A model generated the notes under the pieces. That model worked only from the letters and a program-made list of their open reading frames with translations, was not told the DNA's origin and did no database searches. Positions 8,726 to 17,146 of a stretch of 33,324 nucleotides of DNA are shown here, piece by piece. The position numbers were made by a program, and so were the translations under genes. Position 1 is the first letter of the stretch. Each line of letters begins with the position of its first letter. Source of the DNA: Spartinivicinus poritis (GTDB lineage: Bacteria > Pseudomonadota > Gammaproteobacteria > Pseudomonadales > Zooshikellaceae); assembly GCF_028858535.1 (NCBI RefSeq), contig NZ_JAPMOU010000054.1, positions 1 to 33,324 of the forward strand. The letters are read 5' to 3'.

Positions 8726-10774
8726 ATGGCAATGAAAATTAAAAACTTTCTACTAGAACTGACTCGGCGGCAAAAAAGAGTACTAAGTGTTACAACAGAT
8801 GTTGTTCTCACCTGGCTTTGTCTTTGGCTTGCCTTCTTTGTTCGCTTGGGCACAGATCAGCTAATTAACCCGATTGGTGCTGATTTTTCCTGGCTGTTTA
8901 TCGTCGCACCGCTAGTGTCTTTACCAATTTTTATCAGGCTTGGGCTTTACCGTGCTGTGCTTCGCTATATGGGGCGCGATGCTTTTTTAGCAGTGTTTAA
9001 AGCGATTACCTTATCTACCCTGGTGTTGTCTTTGTTGATTTACTGGCATCGAGAAGCGGCGGTGGTGCCGCGCTCAGTGGTGTTAAATTACTGGGCGCTG
9101 TGTATGCTGGCAATTGGCGGGATTCGCTGGGCTATTAGATTATGGTTGGTTCCTCAGGAGAGTGCTCATTTATTGCGAATATCTCGGGCGCAAAATTTAA
9201 GTAAGCGCCCAGTGGCTATTTATGGTGCGGGTGAGGCTGGCTTTGAGTTGCTGGGGGCGTTAGAGCGTGGTCATGAGTTAATGCCGGTAGCATTTGTAGA
9301 TAACGATCGTTCGATTGCTAATCGTTTGATTGCAGGTAAACGGGTCTATACACCTAAGCATATTGGCCAAATGATTGAGGAGACCGGGGCAAGAGAAATA
9401 CTGCTGGCGATGCCTTCTTTGTCTCGCTCACAGAAAAAGGAAATTTTAGAGTCTTTGGAACAATACCCCCTGCATGTTAGAACAGTACCCAGTATTTCTG
9501 AGCTAGCGATGGGTAAGGTGAAAGTAGCGGATATTCGTGAAGTCGAGATAGCGGATGTATTAGGAAGAGACTCTGTTCAACCTGAAGAAGCGCTTTTAGA
9601 ACGCTGTATTAAAAACAAGGTGGTGATGGTTACAGGGGCAGGCGGCTCCATTGGTTCAGAGCTTTGTCGGCAGATTGTGCAGAATCAACCTAAAAGTATC
9701 ATTTTGTTTGAGCACTCGGAATACAACTTATACAGTATTCATAAAGAGCTGGAGCAGATTGTACAACAAGTGAGCTATGTTGTTGAAATCATTCCTTTGC
9801 TTGGCTCAGTCACCAATGCCAAGCATTTGCTCAATACGATCAGCTCTTATCATGTCGATACCCTATATCATGCAGCAGCCTATAAGCATGTGCCTATTGT
9901 TGAGCAAAATATTGCGGAGGGAATTCGTAATAATGTATTTGGTACCTTACTTACTGCACAAGCAGCGATTATTGGTAAAGTAAAACACTTTGTGCTGATT
10001 TCGACTGATAAAGCGGTTAGGCCCACTAATGTTATGGGTGCTAGTAAGCGCTTGGCAGAAATGGTGTTGCAAGCACTTAGTGAAGAGTCAACGCTTTATT
10101 TAAATAAAAATAATGTATTTGGCTTAGTTAACCATTGTGCTTTTCATAATGAAACCCGCTTTACTATGGTGCGTTTTGGTAATGTATTAGGATCATCGGG
10201 CTCAGTTATTCCTAAGTTTCGGGAACAGGTGGCAGAGGGCGGCCCTATTACGGTTACACACCCCAATATTACCCGTTACTTTATGACGATACCTGAAGCC
10301 TCCCAGTTGGTGATTCAAGCAGGAGCCATGGGACAAGGAGGTGATGTGTTTGTTTTGAATATGGGGGAGCCAGTTAAAATTGTTGATCTGGCTGAGAAAA
10401 TAATTAATCTTTCAGGGTTAACAGTTAAAAATGAGGAAAGCCCTGAAGGGGATATTGAAATTCAGTTTACTGGCTTGAGGCCGGGTGAAAAACTGTATGA
10501 AGAGCTGTTAATTGGTGAAAACAATACTCCTACGGAACACTCGATGATTATGCGTGCTCATGAGGAAATGCTGCCATGGGAGTCATTAGCAGAACTGCTA
10601 GGTGAGATTGAACAGTCATTAAAGGAGTATGACTATACCAATGTACGTCACCTGTTGTTAAAAGCGGTGACCGGTTACAAACCTGAAAAAAATATTGTGG
10701 ACTTGTTGTATAACCAAAATAAAAAAGTCACTGTAGAAAAGGTTGTGAGCTTGGAACAAAAAGGCCAGCAGTAG
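8726..10774 (+). CDS. wbpM: UDP-GlcNAc 4,6-dehydratase-like polysaccharide biosynthesis protein (WbpM/PglF/CapD family)
   Basis: This is a membrane-anchored nucleotide-sugar 4,6-dehydratase of about 682 residues. The N-terminus has four hydrophobic segments, followed by a first Rossmann-like domain (YGAGEAGFELL, about residue 165) and a C-terminal SDR domain (GAGGSIGSELC, about 303). The catalytic Tyr of ordinary SDRs is replaced by Met in NVMGASKR, the hallmark of this membrane family. A stretch of about 20-25 residues before TRFTMVRFGNVLG (about residues 455-478) appears inserted relative to the family. Comparison with WbpM suggests a start at 8726 or 8732; the ATG at 8699 is also in frame and none has a clear ribosome site. 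The stop codon falls in the terminator loop. GC content is higher than in the preceding genes. Confidence 0.92.
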   Translation: MAMKIKNFLLELTRRQKRVLSVTTDVVLTWLCLWLAFFVRLGTDQLINPIGADFSWLFIVAPLVSLPIFIRLGLYRAVLRYMGRDAFLAVFKAITLSTLVLSLLIYWHREAAVVPRSVVLNYWALCMLAIGGIRWAIRLWLVPQESAHLLRISRAQNLSKRPVAIYGAGEAGFELLGALERGHELMPVAFVDNDRSIANRLIAGKRVYTPKHIGQMIEETGAREILLAMPSLSRSQKKEILESLEQYPLHVRTVPSISELAMGKVKVADIREVEIADVLGRDSVQPEEALLERCIKNKVVMVTGAGGSIGSELCRQIVQNQPKSIILFEHSEYNLYSIHKELEQIVQQVSYVVEIIPLLGSVTNAKHLLNTISSYHVDTLYHAAAYKHVPIVEQNIAEGIRNNVFGTLLTAQAAIIGKVKHFVLISTDKAVRPTNVMGASKRLAEMVLQALSEESTLYLNKNNVFGLVNHCAFHNETRFTMVRFGNVLGSSGSVIPKFREQVAEGGPITVTHPNITRYFMTIPEASQLVIQAGAMGQGGDVFVLNMGEPVKIVDLAEKIINLSGLTVKNEESPEGDIEIQFTGLRPGEKLYEELLIGENNTPTEHSMIMRAHEEMLPWESLAELLGEIEQSLKEYDYTNVRHLLLKAVTGYKPEKNIVDLLYNQNKKVTVEKVVSLEQKGQQ

Positions 10775-10785
10775 CTGGCCTTTTT
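10758..10785. terminator. Bidirectional intrinsic terminator between the wbpM-like gene and rimO
   Basis: A perfect 12-bp inverted repeat, AAAAAGGCCAGC (10758-10769) and GCTGGCCTTTTT (10774-10785), with a four-base loop. The flanking A and T runs give a U-tract on either strand. It ends both the + strand polysaccharide cluster and the - strand rimO, whose stop codon starts at 10793, within 8 bases. The TAG stop of the wbpM-like gene spans 10772-10774, across the loop/stem junction. Confidence 0.93.
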
Positions 10786-10790
10786 GTATA

Positions 10791-12113
10791 CTATTCGTGA
10801 AGAAGATGCCCCCACATATCGTATTCATCGGCTTCCTCCACTACTGCCTTAACCAACTGCCCTGGCTGTAAGTGAGTGGCACCTTCTAAATAAATTTTCC
10901 CGTCAATTTCAGGGGCATCGGCTTTGGTTCGGCCGGCGGCTCCATCATCACCTACCTCATCAATAATTACTTCAACTGCCTTACCGACTTTTTGCTGAAG
11001 TTTGTTGGCGCTAATTTTCTGCTGGGTTGCCATAAACTGTTCCCAACGTTCTTGCTTCACTTCTTCTGGTACAGCACCTGGTAGTTCATTGGCTTTGGCG
11101 CCTTCTACTGGCGAGTATTTAAAGCAACCCACCCGGTCTAATTGCGCTTCTTCCAACCAGCCGAGCATTAGCTCAAAATCTTGTTCTGTTTCGCCTGGAA
11201 AGCCGACAATAAATGTACTTCTTAGGGTGATATCTGGGCAGATGCTACGCCAGGCTTTAACTCTATTTAATGTGTTTTCAGCATGGGCAGGGCGTTTCAT
11301 CGTTTTTAGCACAGTTGGGCTGGCATGTTGGAAAGGAATATCCAGATAAGGCAGAATAATTCCCTCTTCCATTGAAGGAATGATTTCATCTACGTGGGGG
11401 TAGGGGTACACATAATGTAACCTTACCCAGGCACCTAACGATCCTAAGCCTTTGCACAAATCGAGCATTTTTGACTTCATGGGGCGGCCTTGCCAGAAGC
11501 CAGTGCGGTATTTGATATCGACACCATAGGCGCTGGTGTCTTGGGAAATAACTAATAGCTCATTAACGCCCGCTTTGACCAGTCTTTCTGCCTCATCCAT
11601 TACTTCTCCCACTGGGCGACTAACTAATTTGCCTCGCAAAGAAGGAATAATGCAGAAGGTGCAGCTGTGGTTACAGCCTTCTGAGATTTTTAAATAGGCA
11701 TAATGGCGTGGGGTTAGCTTGATACCTTGCGGGGGTACTAAATCAAGGTAAGGATCGTGTTCTATTGCGGGTGGCACATATTCGTGGACAGCACCCACGA
11801 CTTCTTCATACTGTTGGGGGCCGGTGACACTTAATACCTGGGGGTGAATGGATGTGATTTGCTCTGCATTTTTTCCCATGCAGCCCGTTACAATCACTTT
11901 GCCATTAGCATCAATGGCTTCACCAATGGCCTCTAATGATTCCGCTTTGGCTTCATCAATAAAACCACAGGTATTGACCACTACTACATCGGCATCTTGG
12001 TAGGTGGGTACAATTTCATAGCCATCTGTCCGCAGCTGGGTCAGAATGCGTTCTGAGTCTACCAAGGCCTTTGGGCAGCCTAAGCTTACAAATCCAACTT
12101 TAGGATTTGACAT
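10791..12113 (-). CDS. rimO: Ribosomal protein uS12 methylthiotransferase RimO
   Basis: RimO is a radical-SAM enzyme that adds a methylthio group to Asp of ribosomal protein S12. The 440 residues match the usual length. The N-terminal MTTase domain has its three cluster cysteines at 13, 49 and 78 ([23 protein letters not shown]). The radical-SAM CxxxCxxC cysteines are at 147, 151 and 154 (CNHSCTFC). The C-terminal TRAM domain ends the protein at about 375-440. [12 protein letters not shown] separates RimO from the paralogue MiaB. It is convergent with the polysaccharide cluster and divergent from the hydrolase gene. It marks the return to core chromosome sequence. Confidence 0.97.
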   Translation of the reverse strand: MSNPKVGFVSLGCPKALVDSERILTQLRTDGYEIVPTYQDADVVVVNTCGFIDEAKAESLEAIGEAIDANGKVIVTGCMGKNAEQITSIHPQVLSVTGPQQYEEVVGAVHEYVPPAIEHDPYLDLVPPQGIKLTPRHYAYLKISEGCNHSCTFCIIPSLRGKLVSRPVGEVMDEAERLVKAGVNELLVISQDTSAYGVDIKYRTGFWQGRPMKSKMLDLCKGLGSLGAWVRLHYVYPYPHVDEIIPSMEEGIILPYLDIPFQHASPTVLKTMKRPAHAENTLNRVKAWRSICPDITLRSTFIVGFPGETEQDFELMLGWLEEAQLDRVGCFKYSPVEGAKANELPGAVPEEVKQERWEQFMATQQKISANKLQQKVGKAVEVIIDEVGDDGAAGRTKADAPEIDGKIYLEGATHLQPGQLVKAVVEEADEYDMWGHLLHE

Positions 12114-12247
12114 AATCAGTTATCTCTCAACAGCTAATAATTTATATTAATAGTTAAAAAGCGGGCTATTTTACCTAACAACTTTTGGTGTTGCTACGAG
12201 TGCAACTTTCTTAATATTAGAAATCGTCGGTGAATAGGTATGAGATA

Positions 12248-13174
12248 ATGGGATATTCTGCTGATATTCCTCTTACCGCCGGAACTGTGCAGGCCAATGG
12301 CGTTGAATTGGCTTATGAGTCCTGGGGGGAAAGTGACAAGCCTGTGATGTTATTAGTGATGGGGCTATCTTGCCAGATGTGGATGTGGCCTGATCCGTTT
12401 GTTGCTCTGTTAGTGAAGCAAGGCTTTCGCGTGGTTCGGTTTGATAACCGTGATGTTGGTGGCTCCAGTAGTGTAAAGCGGCAGATGCCGATTAATTTGC
12501 CGTTGAGCTATTTTAAGTACCGGTTAGGGAGCTTGCCCAAAGCCCATTACAATTTGCATGATATGGCTGAGGATACTTTAGCCTTAATGAATGCACTGAA
12601 ATTAACTGATGTGCATTTAGTGGGGGTGTCGATGGGTGGGATGATTGGCCAGCTATTGGCCGCCAAGCACCCAGATAAGCTGGAAAGCTTAACGTTATTA
12701 ATGACATCTACCAACCACCCAAATTTACCTACCCCTGATCCACGACTGATTAAGTTTGTTTTTGCCAGAAAATTAGCGGGGCGAAATAAACAACGAGTGG
12801 TTGATCATCAACAAGCTATGTGGGAAACCATTGGTAGTCCTGCTTATCCAACGGATCCAAATATGCTGCGGCAATTATTGGAACAATGCTTTGATCGAGA
12901 TTTTCGACCCGCTGGCATGGTGCGTCAAACCCATGCGATTTTAGCAACTGGCTCATTGATTAAATGGACCCGTGAAGTAACCCTGCCAACACAAATTATT
13001 CACGGTATGGCAGACCCATTGATTTCGGTAAAAGCAAGTCTTCAGCTAAAACAGTTAATATCTGGGGCTAAGTTAGTGACGATTCCAGGTATGGGGCACG
13101 ATATACCACAGGGGCTGTATCAAACAATTAGTGATATTATTACTAATCACATTAAGAGCCACGAAAGTGATTGA
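12248..13174 (+). CDS. Alpha/beta hydrolase
   Basis: A soluble alpha/beta-hydrolase fold protein of 308 residues. The nucleophile elbow is GVSMGG (Ser about 128), the acid is probably Asp in HGMADPL, and the catalytic His is in GMGHDIPQG. The oxyanion region LLVMGLSCQMW and the FDNRDVGGSS segment resemble the RdmC/EstB-like esterase group. No signal peptide is seen. The ATG at 12248 is favoured with AGG at 12236-12238 upstream; a GTG at 12230 is in frame and adds six residues. It is divergent from rimO across about 130 bases. The substrate is unknown. Confidence 0.85.
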   Translation: MGYSADIPLTAGTVQANGVELAYESWGESDKPVMLLVMGLSCQMWMWPDPFVALLVKQGFRVVRFDNRDVGGSSSVKRQMPINLPLSYFKYRLGSLPKAHYNLHDMAEDTLALMNALKLTDVHLVGVSMGGMIGQLLAAKHPDKLESLTLLMTSTNHPNLPTPDPRLIKFVFARKLAGRNKQRVVDHQQAMWETIGSPAYPTDPNMLRQLLEQCFDRDFRPAGMVRQTHAILATGSLIKWTREVTLPTQIIHGMADPLISVKASLQLKQLISGAKLVTIPGMGHDIPQGLYQTISDIITNHIKSHESD

Positions 13175-13188
13175 TAAATAGAGTGTAT

Positions 13189-13267
13189 AATATGGAGCAA
13201 TAGAATATTCTTTCGCTGCACAAGAGGCCTCATGTCACAGCTACAGAATACCCTATCACTCCCTATT
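13189..13267. repeat. Structured inverted-repeat element, short copy A
   Basis: The element lies between the convergent hydrolase and EamA genes. Its ends, 13189-13210 and 13246-13267, are 22-bp inverted repeats with 5 mismatches; the left begins AATATGGAGCAATAG and the right ends TATCACTCCCTATT. The short interior contains the palindrome GAGGCCTC (13224-13231) framed by GCTG and CAGC. The end sequence matches those of the copies at 22.4 and 26.1 kb, but the roughly 35-bp core is shorter and different. No ORF or transposase is present. Confidence 0.7.
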
Positions 13268-13297
13268 GCCAGCTTTTGAGCTAGAGGCCCCCATTAG

Positions 13298-14215
13298 TTA
13301 ACTAACAGTCCCCTTTTCTCCTTTAATGTTTGCTGAGCGATGACTTAACCGTTGCTGTAATACAATGCCTGTAATAATTAATACCAACCCAACGTAGGTG
13401 GCAGGGTGTATAGTTTCGCCCAGTAAATAATGAATAAAAATCAGTGAAGTAAAGGGTGCTAAAAAGATTAAATTACTGATTTTTGCAGTGTTTTCAGCAA
13501 GCCTCATGGCATTCAGCCATAAAATAAAACTAAACCCCATTTCGAATAGACCAATATAAAGAGCCCCGGCAAAACCATGCCAGTGGGGGATAGTAAAGTC
13601 AGCAAATGTGGCAGTACTCATGATGAGTAAAGGGAAGCCCATTAAAAAACAGGCTAATAAGCTGACAACAGGGTCGTGGTTTTGTTTGGTATTCAATAAC
13701 CAATATAAAGCCCAGAAGAGGGTGCTGGCCAATAAAAATAACACCCCAAGTGGGTTAGAAAAATTTAAACTGAGCAACTCGCCTTTGGTAGAAATCACCA
13801 ATACACCTAAATAGCTGACTAAACAGGCTAATAACTCTAAAAAAGAAATTTTTTGCTTTAGAATGGGAATGGATAATAGGGTTAACGTAATAGCCCAGGT
13901 GTAATTAATGGGCTGTGCCTGTTGGGCTGGGAGTAAGTCATAGCCTTGAAGTAGCAATAGGTAATAGATAAAAGGGTTCATTGCCCCCAGCAATAAATAG
14001 TGAGTGGGTGCCGCTTTGATACAGTGAAAAACCTGCTTAAGCTTGCCTTGCCACCCTAAAATAGCAGTCAGTAAAATAATACAGCAAAGGCTGGAGTAAA
14101 ACAGTAATTGCAATGGACTAAAATGTTGCAAGCTGACTTTAAAAGCAGTAGCTACCGTAGACCAAAGTAATACAGCAGATAATCCATAAATAGTGGCTTG
14201 TTTTTGATTTTTCAT
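13298..14215 (-). CDS. EamA-family (DMT superfamily) transporter
   Basis: A 305-residue inner-membrane protein with about ten hydrophobic segments arranged as two EamA repeats. The N-terminal one begins YGLSAVLLWSTVATAFKVSLQHFSP, and the second, after about residue 150, contains GVLFLLASTLFWALYWLLNT. Proteins of this family export metabolites such as amino acids; the substrate cannot be deduced. The C-terminal tail is short and basic. No good ribosome site precedes the ATG at 14215. The upstream side is occupied by a MITE-like insertion that separates this gene from the divergent yajL-like gene. Confidence 0.88.
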   Translation of the reverse strand: MKNQKQATIYGLSAVLLWSTVATAFKVSLQHFSPLQLLFYSSLCCIILLTAILGWQGKLKQVFHCIKAAPTHYLLLGAMNPFIYYLLLLQGYDLLPAQQAQPINYTWAITLTLLSIPILKQKISFLELLACLVSYLGVLVISTKGELLSLNFSNPLGVLFLLASTLFWALYWLLNTKQNHDPVVSLLACFLMGFPLLIMSTATFADFTIPHWHGFAGALYIGLFEMGFSFILWLNAMRLAENTAKISNLIFLAPFTSLIFIHYLLGETIHPATYVGLVLIITGIVLQQRLSHRSANIKGEKGTVS

Positions 14216-14248
14216 AAGGCATTAAATAACAGCTGATTACTTCCATTA

Positions 14249-14393
14249 GAGGCTGTCGCAAAACTACTGCGCTTGCAAATACTGCGTTAAAAATCGGCTC
14301 AAAATGCTCATTTATTAAGTATAAACTCTGCTTTTTCGCCGATTTTTGCCTTGCCTTGTCTTTGCTTCGCTCATAACCTTTTGCGACACCCTC
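14249..14393. mobile_element. MITE-like element with TGTCGCAAAA ends and ATTA target duplication
   Basis: A 145-bp non-coding element. The left end GAGGCTGTCGCAAAA (14249-14263) and right end TTTTGCGACACCCTC (14379-14393) are inverted repeats matching at 14 of 15 positions. Both are flanked by ATTA (14245-14248 and 14394-14397), consistent with a 4-bp target duplication. An inner perfect inverted repeat, AAAAATCGGC (14289-14298) with GCCGATTTTT (14338-14347), makes the element largely foldable. There is no transposase inside, so it would need one supplied in trans. It ends 81 bases upstream of the yajL-like start codon. Confidence 0.82.
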
Positions 14394-14474
14394 ATTAGCG
14401 AGCATTTTTGTGAGAAAGCTATTGTCCAGCCATACTATTCTATAAGCACTCGTTTTTCTACACTAGGTAATAAT

Positions 14475-15047
14475 ATGACTAAGGTATTAATTGCCATTGC
14501 TGATGGTACAGAAGAATTAGAAGCGGTTTGTATTATTGATGTATTGCGCCGTGCGGGTATAGAAGTGACTGTGGCCAGTTGCATGCCAACTGATTCGCTG
14601 TTGATTACAGCTTCGCGAGGGGTAAAAATTCAAGCGGACTGTCATATCAAAGCCTGTATGAATCAATCCTATAAACTTATCGTTCTACCTGGTGGAATAC
14701 CAGGGGCAAAACATTTGTACGAGTGCCAGCCACTCACTGACATTTTAGAAAAACAAATAAATAATAAACAATGGCATGCTGCAATTTGTGCATCACCTGC
14801 TGTGGTGTTGGCACAACATGGCTGGTTGAAAGGGGTCAAAGCAACCTGTTATCCCAGTTTTCAAGATAAATTAACAGGCGCGCAGGTTGATAAAACTGCT
14901 GCGGTGGTAATTGATCAGGATAATAAACTGATTACCAGCCAGGGGCCTGGCACTGCATTAGCGTTTGCTCTGGCCCTGGTTGAGGTGTTATTGGGTAAGG
15001 AAAAAGCTCAGTCAGTAGCTCAGCCGATGGTAACCCATGCGGCCTAA
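14475..15047 (+). CDS. yajL: DJ-1/PfpI family protein, YajL-like
   Basis: A 190-residue cytosolic protein of the DJ-1 superfamily, implicated in protection of proteins and nucleotides against glyoxal and oxidative damage. The nucleophilic Cys is at about 105 in AAICASPAVVLA and the supporting Glu at about 14 in DGTEELEAV. The C-terminal LITSQGPGTALAFALALVEVLLG closely follows the YajL pattern. The start at 14475 is set by AGGT at 14465-14468 and by the family length. A longer in-frame reading from 14346 would begin inside the adjacent MITE and is not believed. It converges on the OmpA-like gene with a 4-base overlap at the stops. Confidence 0.92.
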   Translation: MTKVLIAIADGTEELEAVCIIDVLRRAGIEVTVASCMPTDSLLITASRGVKIQADCHIKACMNQSYKLIVLPGGIPGAKHLYECQPLTDILEKQINNKQWHAAICASPAVVLAQHGWLKGVKATCYPSFQDKLTGAQVDKTAAVVIDQDNKLITSQGPGTALAFALALVEVLLGKEKAQSVAQPMVTHAA

Positions 15048-15751
15048 TTTTGTGCAACAGTTGCTGTGTTTTCATTAGTGCTAAGTGTTACAATGACCTG
15101 GCGGTCCAACGCATAACCGTCAAAATTTCCCTGGGCTGCAGTAGCCTCTTGTTTGCCATGGGCGATGATATTAATACGTGTCTGGTCAATGCCTTCGCTA
15201 ATCAAATATTGCTTAACCGCTTGAGCTCTGGCCAGTGATAATTGGTGGTTGCTACTATTTGAGCCTCGCTGATCAGCGTAACCATCCAGCTGAATTTGCA
15301 ATGCTGGATTTGCTATTAATATGGTTACCCAATGATCAAGCAGCGCTAAATGAGATGCTGGTATACGGCTCTCGGCGGTATGAAACAATACAGGGAATTG
15401 TGCGGCTTGGTTTTCGTCTATGATCCAATAATTATTGCCACTAATTAACTCACTATCTGGCTGGTTTGCTGCCAGCTGCTGCCTAAGCAGTTCAATTTCC
15501 TGTTGGGCTGTAATCAGTGCAGCCTCATTTGCTTCTGCTTGTTCTGCCATAGCGAACTTTTCAGTGACTCCATCACCAACAGCAGCACCAATGACTGCAC
15601 CAAAAGGGCCACCCGCTAACGCACCGATAACCATACCAGATCCTACGCCCACTAATTTGTCCCCAACACTCGCTTTGGGTTCTTTAGCAAAAACCGCAGT
15701 TGATAAACAGGTAGTAGCAACCAGGATACAGGTGAGTCTTGTTAGTTTCAT
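15044..15751 (-). CDS. OmpA-family envelope protein with glycine-zipper segment
   Basis: A 235-residue secreted envelope protein. A signal peptide with cleavage after AVFA (about residue 22) is followed by a glycine-zipper stretch (GVGSGMVIGALAGGPFGAVIGAAVGDG, seen as two runs at about 35-61), a short coiled coil (about 70-95) and a C-terminal OmpA/Pal peptidoglycan-binding domain (about 125-230). That domain has the LDGYADQRGSNSSNHQLSLARAQAV signature, including the Asp and Arg that bind diaminopimelate. There is no lipobox Cys, so it is not a typical lipoprotein. It is convergent with the yajL-like gene, with the stop codons overlapping by 4 bases and no terminator between them. It probably links outer membrane and peptidoglycan. 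Confidence 0.88.
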   Translation of the reverse strand: MKLTRLTCILVATTCLSTAVFAKEPKASVGDKLVGVGSGMVIGALAGGPFGAVIGAAVGDGVTEKFAMAEQAEANEAALITAQQEIELLRQQLAANQPDSELISGNNYWIIDENQAAQFPVLFHTAESRIPASHLALLDHWVTILIANPALQIQLDGYADQRGSNSSNHQLSLARAQAVKQYLISEGIDQTRINIIAHGKQEATAAQGNFDGYALDRQVIVTLSTNENTATVAQN

Positions 15752-16143
15752 AATATTTCTCTTATTTCAATTATGTTATACCCTTCTCGAATGATTTTTA
15801 TACCCCTAGGGCACAAGGGGTTTGTTGTCGTCGCTAAGCACCAAGGATGGTGTGAATGCAGTTTATGCAGGAGCAATAAACTGTCTTCACCCTAATCATT
15901 TATAAAAACATAAACTCATGGGGGCAAGTCTGATACAGCAAGACTTGCGGTAGCTACCTTAATTTACATAAGAGTGCTACTGGAACTCATCGCTTGACGG
16001 CCTCCCCTAAAAACCATTCGCTTTGGCTATCTGACGGTGAGTGGGCTACGTCGGTTGTTAAACGTTATTGAAACAACAGAAAAAGACTATCTGATAGTTA
16101 CATTAAGACAGTTGTCGGTAATAAAAAGGCAAAATATGGCAGG
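15752..16143. other. Intergenic region with several short palindromes and a repeat copy
   Basis: About 390 bases with no supportable gene. It holds the loose hairpin CCCCT...AGGGG (about 15804-15820), a 36-bp segment at 15841-15876 that recurs inverted at 25938-25973, a GCAAGTCT/AGACTTGC hairpin (15924-15931 with 15941-15948) and the 10-bp palindrome GGTAGCTACC (15949-15958). A promoter for the - strand OmpA-like gene must lie at the left end, but no clear -35/-10 pair stands out. Confidence 0.5.
15841..15876 (-). repeat. Dispersed 36-bp repeat, intergenic copy
   Basis: The reverse complement matches 25938-25973 at 33 of 36 positions. The shared blocks are TTGCTCCTGCATAAA and CATTCACACCATCCTTGG. 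Here the repeat is non-coding; the other copy covers the 3' end and stop codon of the acyltransferase-like gene. Confidence 0.7.
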
Positions 16144-16458
16144 TTAATTGGATTTTTGTTTTAAGTGATATTGGCCATTAATAAATTGATCAAAATAAAG
16201 TCCAAGCTCAGGGTGGTGGACTTGTTCGCCACTGTCATCAGGCTCTAAGTTTTGTTCTGCAACATAGGTTTGATGGACTGCATTATCCACTAACACATGG
16301 TACCAAGGCTTATTTTTGGGTGGGCGGCTTTTGGCCATGGCTTGATACCACTCATCAGAAAGCATAAAGGTAGGGTCTATATCAATCACAACTCCTCGAT
16401 AGTTAAACAGTTTGTGATGAACTATTTGCCCGATTGAAAATTTAGCTTCTTGAGTCAT
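16144..16458 (-). CDS. hspQ: Heat shock protein HspQ (YccV-like, hemimethylated-DNA-binding family)
   Basis: A 104-residue soluble protein. The family fold is visible: FSIGQIVHHKLFNYRGVVIDIDPTF at the N-terminus, NKPWYHVLVDN in the middle, and TYVAEQNLEPD, then HPELGLYFDQF at the end. In Escherichia coli HspQ is a heat-shock protein that acts as a specificity enhancer of Lon protease and affects DnaA stability. The start is supported by GAAGGATG just upstream; the nonamer GAAGGATGC also occurs in a second copy further upstream. It is divergent from the DUF2244 gene across 166 bases. I could not place a convincing sigma-32 promoter. Confidence 0.95.
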   Translation of the reverse strand: MTQEAKFSIGQIVHHKLFNYRGVVIDIDPTFMLSDEWYQAMAKSRPPKNKPWYHVLVDNAVHQTYVAEQNLEPDDSGEQVHHPELGLYFDQFINGQYHLKQKSN

Positions 16459-16624
16459 GGCATCCTTCGCGTATGGTGCATCCTTCAGTACTAGGTGTAC
16501 TTGAACTAAGCTTAGACATTAAGTGTTTGGTTTGCTCATAGAATTCAACAGAGGTTGACTCTTCTCTGGATTACATTATCTAAGCAGTGACATTGCTTAC
16601 GAAGTAAGTAACAGGCCCTTAATT

Positions 16625-17116
16625 ATGGTTGTTGTGGAACAGAGCAAACAGGTAGGTCAAGAAATTTGGTTAAAGTCTAATCAGTCGTTAAGCTGGCGTG
16701 GCAATTTGCAGGTTTTTGGCGGTCTTGCTGTATTGAGCCTGCTTATTGCTGTAGGTTTTGCCTTAGTAGGGGCTTGGGTAGTCCTGCCTTTTGCTGGGCT
16801 TGAACTTGCTTGCCTGGCCATAGGGCTCTATTACACCGCTTGGCAAGCAACTCGCCAGCAGCGAATTTGGCTGACCATTGACCAGATCTGTATCGAAAAG
16901 GGGCATCGGCGTTTAGAGCAACGTTATGTATTGCAGCGAGAATGGACCACTGTACAAGTATTTAAGCGAACTCATGGGGTTGGTGCAGATGAAGTGAGTC
17001 TGTGCTATCGAAATCAAATAGTTCCTGTAGGTGAATTTTTAAATCAGGCCGACCGAGCCTTGTTGGTTGAACATTTAAAGCAAAATGGACTTTCAATTGA
17101 GATTCATCTTACCTAA
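16625..17116 (+). CDS. DUF2244 domain membrane protein
   Basis: A 163-residue integral membrane protein. The order is an N-terminal cytoplasmic strand (SNQSLSWRGNLQVF), two closely spaced hydrophobic helices at about 30-50 and 53-75 with a short turn, and a C-terminal soluble beta-rich domain of about 85 residues ending PVGEFLNQADRALLVEHLKQ. This is the layout of DUF2244 proteins, whose biochemical role is unknown. The GLELACLAIGLYYTAW helix is typical. It is followed 30 bases later by the DUF503 gene in the same direction and the two may be co-transcribed. Confidence 0.87.
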   Translation: MVVVEQSKQVGQEIWLKSNQSLSWRGNLQVFGGLAVLSLLIAVGFALVGAWVVLPFAGLELACLAIGLYYTAWQATRQQRIWLTIDQICIEKGHRRLEQRYVLQREWTTVQVFKRTHGVGADEVSLCYRNQIVPVGEFLNQADRALLVEHLKQNGLSIEIHLT

Positions 17117-17146
17117 ATATACCCAATGCGTAGGGTATTAAAATAA

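Noticed and set aside
14346-14474. N-terminal extension of the yajL-like gene
   Set aside because: The extra 43 codons begin inside the MITE and are absent from the family; ATG 14475 with AGGT fits the normal length.
16506-16515. CTAAGCTTAG palindrome as an operator of the hspQ/DUF2244 divergent region
   Set aside because: A single 10-bp AT-rich palindrome is expected by chance, and no second copy or promoter alignment supports it.
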